From positions 1-64,000 of the forward strand of contig CBDIHI010000003.1 of NCBI GenBank assembly GCA_965279075.1: a DNA stretch of 64,000 bases. The letters are read 5' to 3'. Below are positions 60,320 through 64,000 of the stretch, piece after piece. The DNA is from SZAS-79 sp965279075. Lineage in GTDB: Bacteria > Pseudomonadota > Gammaproteobacteria > Burkholderiales > SG8-39. The notes under the pieces were generated by a model, which searched no databases, was not told where the DNA came from, and saw nothing but the letters and a program-made list of their open reading frames with translations. Position numbers and translations under genes: made by a program. The number at the start of each line of letters is the position of its first letter. Positions within the stretch are counted from its first letter, which is position 1.

Positions 60320-60823
60320 TTATGCCGGGCGGTACTCGTCCGCCACTTCGCGTGCGGTGTGCAGCGCGAGCACCGTGCAGTCGCCCGGGCCGGGCGAATT
60401 CGACTTGTGCCATACGGCCTGCGGCACGAGGTGCCAGCGATTCCCCAGCGCTTCGGCGTCACTTTCGCCGTAGCGGTCGACGCGCCAGCCTTGCGGCGTT
60501 TCGACGTGCGTTTCCACCGGGCCATCCATCACATACAGGTACTGCGTGCTGTTGGGGTGGCGCTCGACGGCGGTGTCCGCGCCCGCGCGGCTGACCGCAA
60601 CCCGCAGCGTGCCTATGCCCTCCGGCGCCGGCGGGACGCAGGCGGCCGGGTCGAGCGTCACGAAGGTCGAGCGCAAGGTGGTCTCGCGGGCGAGCTTCGC
60701 CGCGGCTTCGGCCTGGGCGGCCCTGAGCGCGGCCATCACCCCGGGGTGCCGCACCCAGTCGGCCATGGCCCGGACGAAAGGCAGGGCTTCCGCCGCCAGG
60801 CTCGCGTTCGTCCAGGCGGCCAC
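60320..60823 (-). CDS. Cupin-like protein of unknown function
   Basis: A 167-residue protein whose C-terminal half looks like a single cupin barrel (RHPNSTQYLYVMDGPVETHV, with WHKSN and LALH later). The His and Glu/Gln pattern could bind one metal, but the classical two cupin motifs are incomplete. It starts two bases after the amidase stop, so it belongs to the same operon. I do not know its reaction. Confidence 0.6.
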   Translation of the reverse strand: MAAWTNASLAAEALPFVRAMADWVRHPGVMAALRAAQAEAAAKLARETTLRSTFVTLDPAACVPPAPEGIGTLRVAVSRAGADTAVERHPNSTQYLYVMDGPVETHVETPQGWRVDRYGESDAEALGNRWHLVPQAVWHKSNSPGPGDCTVLALHTAREVADEYRPA

Positions 60824-60825
60824 GG

Positions 60826-62268
60826 TCAGAGCGCCAGTGCGGGCCGCTGGCGGTATACCCCGCCGGTGGCCGACTCGAACGCGTGCGCGAGCTGCAGCAC
60901 GCCGAAATCGTCGCGGTAGCGGCCGACAATCTGCAGGCCCACGGGCAGCGGCACGGCGTCGTTCGTGAAGCCCGCGGGCACGGAGATCGCCGGGTGGCTG
61001 GTGATCGTCACGTAGTAGCAGGTCTTCATCCAGTCGAGGTAGTTGTCCATCTTCGTCCCCGCGATCTCGCGCGGGTAGTCGAGGTCGACCGGGAAGGGTG
61101 GCAGCTGGTTCACGGGGCCGGCGAGGAACTCGTATTTGGTCATGAAGGTGCGCAGCCGGTGGAAGAGCTGCGTGCGCAGCAGGTCCGCGCGGCCGTATTG
61201 CTCACCGGTTACGGCCAGGCCCTGCTCGATGTTCCAGATGACAGTGTCCTTGAGCAGCTTGCGGTGGGTCTTGAGGAGCGGCGCGTACTTCATCGAGAAG
61301 GACACCGCGCGGATCGTCTCGAAGGCTTCCTTCGCCCCGCTGAAGTCCGGGCAGGCGTCCTCGACGATGCAGCCGAGCGACTCGAATACTTTGCGCTGGG
61401 CGTCGATCACGCGCAGTACGCGCGGGTCCATGGGCACGCCGCCGAAGTCGCGCGTAAAAGCGACTCTGACCCGATTAAATTTCCGGGCGAGGGGCTTGGA
61501 GAAGAGGCTGCCGGGTTCGGCAATGGTGACGGGCGCGCGGGGGTCGGGGCCGGCCATGGCCGCGAACAGGAAGGCCGTGTCCTCCACGCTGCGCGCCATG
61601 GGTCCGAGCGTGGACTGGGTGTCCCAGGCGTTGGCGTTCGGCCAGTTGGCCACGCGGCCGGGCGTCGGGCGGAAGCCCACGATGTTGCAGTAGTTGCCCG
61701 GGTTGCGCAGGCTCGCCGCGAGGTCCGAGCCGTCGGCGAAGGGCAGCATGCCGCAGGCCACGGCCACGGCCCCGCCGCCGGAGGAGCCGCCGCAGGTCTT
61801 GGAGAGGTCGAACGGGTTCTTCGTCGCACCGAACACGGCGTTGAAGGTCTGCGAGCCCGCGCCGAACTCCGGCGTGTTGGTCTTGCCGAGCGTGATGGCG
61901 CCGGCGGCGGTCAGCCGCTCGACCAGGGCGCTGTCGGTTTCGGGGACGTTGTCCTTGTAGACCGGCGAGCCGAAGGTGGTGCGGATCCCCTTGGTGGAGA
62001 CGAGGTCCTTGTAGGCGATCGGCAGGCCGGCCAGCGGTCCGATGCCGTCCGTCGCGCCGGACTTCGATGCGGCGCGCGCGAGCTTCGCATCGAGTTTCTT
62101 CGCGGCCTTCAGGGCCGCCTCGGGGAGGAAGGTGACGATCGCGTTGAGCAGCGGGTTGGTCTTCTCGACCTGTGCGATGTGCGCCTTCATGACTTCGGCG
62201 GCGGACACCTTGCGGGTGCGGATCAGGCGGGCGAGTTTCTTCGCGCCCTGGAATACGAGGTCGTTCAT
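60826..62268 (-). CDS. Amidase-signature-family amidohydrolase
   Basis: A 480-residue amidase of the AS family. The Ser-cisSer-Lys triad is visible as Lys87 (GLPIAYKDLVS), Ser162/163 (CGGSSGGG) and Ser186 (SDLAASLRNPG). The enzyme hydrolyses an amide to acid and ammonia; substrate unknown. It is the first gene of the catabolic set that runs to 58005, and ATG 62268 lies only eight bases after the RNase G stop, so read-through from the housekeeping maf-rng unit is likely. Confidence 0.88.
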   Translation of the reverse strand: MNDLVFQGAKKLARLIRTRKVSAAEVMKAHIAQVEKTNPLLNAIVTFLPEAALKAAKKLDAKLARAASKSGATDGIGPLAGLPIAYKDLVSTKGIRTTFGSPVYKDNVPETDSALVERLTAAGAITLGKTNTPEFGAGSQTFNAVFGATKNPFDLSKTCGGSSGGGAVAVACGMLPFADGSDLAASLRNPGNYCNIVGFRPTPGRVANWPNANAWDTQSTLGPMARSVEDTAFLFAAMAGPDPRAPVTIAEPGSLFSKPLARKFNRVRVAFTRDFGGVPMDPRVLRVIDAQRKVFESLGCIVEDACPDFSGAKEAFETIRAVSFSMKYAPLLKTHRKLLKDTVIWNIEQGLAVTGEQYGRADLLRTQLFHRLRTFMTKYEFLAGPVNQLPPFPVDLDYPREIAGTKMDNYLDWMKTCYYVTITSHPAISVPAGFTNDAVPLPVGLQIVGRYRDDFGVLQLAHAFESATGGVYRQRPALAL

Positions 62269-62276
62269 GGGGTCCC

Positions 62277-63740
62277 TTACATCAGCACTATGTCGAATTG
62301 TTCCTGGGTGTAGCTGGACTCGACCTGCATCGAGATCGGCTTGTCGATGAACTCCGAGAGCATCGCGAGCGACTGCGACTCCTCCTCCTCGAAGAGGTCG
62401 ATGACCGGCCGCCCGGCGAGGATGCGGAACTCGCGCGCGTTGAAGGCGCGCGCTTCGCGCAGGATCTCGCGCAGGATCTCGTAGCAGACGGTGCGCGCGG
62501 TCTTGACCTCGCCGCGGCCGCCGCAGGTCGGGCAGCCTTCGCACAGGACGTGCGCGAGCGACTCGCGGGTGCGCTTGCGGGTCATCTCGACGAGGCCGAG
62601 CTGCGTGAAGCCGTTCACCGTCATGCGTGTGCGGTCGCGTGACAGCGCCTTCCTCAGTTCCTCCAGCACGGCCGTTCGGTGCTCCTCGGAATCCATGTCG
62701 ATGAAGTCGAGCACGATGATGCCGCCGAGGTTCCTCAGGCGCAGCTGCCGGGCGAGGGCCTGCGCGGCCTCGAGGTTGGTCTTGAAGATCGTGTCGTCGA
62801 AGTTGCGCGTACCCACGAACCCGCCCGTGTTCACGTCGATGGTCGTCATCGCCTCGGTCTGGTCGATGATGAGGTAGCCGCCGGACTTCAGGTCGACGCG
62901 CCGCGCGAGGGCCTTCTCGATCTCCTTCTCGACGTTATAGACGTCGAACAGCGGCCGCTCGCCGGTGTAGTGGTCGAGCTTGGGCCGCACCTGCGGGGTG
63001 TAGGTCTCGGCGAACGCGGTCAGCTTCTGGAAATTCTCGCGCGAGTCGATCATCACCCGGTCGGTGTCGTCGCGCACCATGTCGCGCAGCACGCGCTGGG
63101 CGAGCGACAGGTCCTCGTAGATCAGCTCGGCGGGCCTGGCCGCGAGCGAGCGCTCGCGCAGGTTGTCCCACAGGTGGCGCAGGTACTGGATGTCGGCGGC
63201 GAGCTCCTCGGCCGTGGCCGACTCGGCGATGGTGCGCACGATGAAGCCGCCCTTCTCGTCCGGCGGGATCACCCGCATCAAGCGCTCCTTGAGCGCGGCC
63301 CGCTCGGCTTCGTCGCCGATGCGCTGCGAGATGCCGATATGCGGGTCCTGCGGGAGGTAGACGAGCAGCCGCCCGGCGATGGAGACCTGCGTGGACAGCC
63401 GCGCGCCCTTGGTGCCGATCGGGTCCTTCACCACCTGCACGACGATGGGCTGGCCCTCGGCGAGGATCCGTTCGATTGGCTTGGCGGGCGTCGTGCACCC
63501 CTCTTTCGGGCGGTGCTCCCAGATGTCGGCCACGTGCAGGAAAGCGGCCCGCTCGAGGCCTATCTCCACGAAGGCCGACTGCATGCCCGGCAGCACGCGC
63601 GCCACGCGGCCCTTGTAGATGTTGCCCACGCGCCCGCGACTCGCGGAGCGCTCGACCAGCAGCTCCTGCGCGACGCCGTTCTGCATCACAGCGACGCGCG
63701 TCTCCTGCGGCGTGACGTTGATGAGGATCTCTTCATTCAT
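62277..63740 (-). CDS. rng: Ribonuclease G
   Basis: A 487-residue endoribonuclease of the RNase E/G family, active in 16S rRNA 5' maturation and mRNA decay. The S1 domain (about 35-125; GRVGNIYKGRVARVLPGMQS) is followed by the RNase-H-like and DNase-I-like regions (IDQTEAMTTIDVNTGGFVGT, IIVLDFIDMDSEEHR) and the zinc-link CEGCPTCGGRG. There is no RNase E scaffold tail. The ATG overlaps the maf stop (ATGA). Confidence 0.95.
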   Translation of the reverse strand: MNEEILINVTPQETRVAVMQNGVAQELLVERSASRGRVGNIYKGRVARVLPGMQSAFVEIGLERAAFLHVADIWEHRPKEGCTTPAKPIERILAEGQPIVVQVVKDPIGTKGARLSTQVSIAGRLLVYLPQDPHIGISQRIGDEAERAALKERLMRVIPPDEKGGFIVRTIAESATAEELAADIQYLRHLWDNLRERSLAARPAELIYEDLSLAQRVLRDMVRDDTDRVMIDSRENFQKLTAFAETYTPQVRPKLDHYTGERPLFDVYNVEKEIEKALARRVDLKSGGYLIIDQTEAMTTIDVNTGGFVGTRNFDDTIFKTNLEAAQALARQLRLRNLGGIIVLDFIDMDSEEHRTAVLEELRKALSRDRTRMTVNGFTQLGLVEMTRKRTRESLAHVLCEGCPTCGGRGEVKTARTVCYEILREILREARAFNAREFRILAGRPVIDLFEEEESQSLAMLSEFIDKPISMQVESSYTQEQFDIVLM

Positions 63741-64000
63741 ACGGTGCGCCGCTCGAAGGGGATGGCCATCTTCTCGATCAACTGCGCCGTTTCATACAGT
63801 GGCAGGCCCATCACGCCGGAGTAGCTGCCCCGGATCTCGACGATGAACTGGCCGGCGCGGCCCTGGATGCCGTAGGCGCCGGCCTTGTCGTCCGATTCGC
63901 CGGTGGCCACGTACTGGCGGATCTCCTCGGCGCCGAGCTTGCGGAACTCCACCTCGGTACGCGACACCGCAAGTTCCACGCGCTCGTCGTACTTGAGCGC
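63737..64000 (-). CDS. Maf-family nucleotide pyrophosphatase (partial, 5' end outside the window)
   Basis: The C-terminal 87 codons of a Maf/YhdE-type nucleoside triphosphate pyrophosphatase, with ELAVSRTEVEFRKLGAEEIR, the motif GYLDSGE-like region as ATGESDDKAGAYGIQGRAGQ, and VVGLPL-like VMGLPLYET. Maf upstream of rng is a common conserved pair in proteobacteria. Confidence 0.9.
   Translation of the reverse strand, partial: ALKYDERVELAVSRTEVEFRKLGAEEIRQYVATGESDDKAGAYGIQGRAGQFIVEIRGSYSGVMGLPLYETAQLIEKMAIPFERRTV

Overview
The window is GC-rich, densely coded and has no tRNA, rRNA, CRISPR array, insertion sequence or prophage that I can see. Gene content (several Bug/TctC-type solute receptors, a Burkholderiales-style AA_synth/DUF1185 protein, PA2778/PA2779 pair, Gsp type II secretion, Maf-RNase G) points to a betaproteobacterium, most likely of the order Burkholderiales. 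This assignment is inferred from content, not from a marker gene.

Layout. (1) 1-3.2 kb: a small catabolic locus, a Bug receptor and a TPP-dependent enzyme, both carrying an apparent one-base frameshift, divergent from a GntR/FadR-type regulator. (2) 3.3-9.1 kb: a heavy-metal RND efflux operon (adaptor, pump, DUF3240, outer-membrane channel). (3) 9.2-12.7 kb: a large PAS/GAF/HD-GYP cyclic-di-GMP phosphodiesterase. (4) 12.8-18.0 kb: a MarR regulator with an operator inside its own promoter, followed by an HpaB-like flavin monooxygenase, an enamidase-like amidohydrolase, AA_synth, a Bug receptor and DUF1330, probably a pathway for an aromatic or N-heterocyclic compound. (5) 18.1-21.5 kb: a remnant of cytochrome b561 and a three-gene ABC exporter (adaptor, permease, ATPase). 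(6) 21.5-58.0 kb: an envelope, secretion and stress island. It holds PA2778/PA2779, four Crp/Fnr-type regulators, a histidine kinase with its response regulator, a degenerate M48 protein, a complete set of Gsp structural genes, an ice-binding-like DUF3494 protein, an OmpA-like protein, glycine-zipper proteins, DUF883, a TpsA/TpsB two-partner secretion pair, AsmA, a phospholipase-D-type lipoprotein, BON proteins, an AI-2E-type permease and an lmo0937-type micro-protein. (7) 58.0-64.0 kb: Maf and RNase G followed eight bases later by a catabolic set (amidase, cupin, alcohol dehydrogenase-like oxidoreductase, mandelate-racemase-type enzyme).

The main observation is that region 6 behaves as one regulon. 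I find by eye eighteen copies of a CRP/FNR-spaced operator, core TGTKCG-N4-CGNACA, nearly always followed in the direction of the gene by GA. Each stands upstream of a gene or operon of the island, including both halves of the type II secretion system, the two-partner secretion pair and the kinase/Crp operon itself. In sixteen cases a -10-like hexamer starts at the same distance from the site centre (29.5 bases), and in two it is one base further. This is the geometry of class II activation (activator centred near -41.5). I see no convincing copy outside the island. The natural candidates to bind it are the four Crp-like proteins encoded inside it. No binding protein or signal can be read from the sequence.
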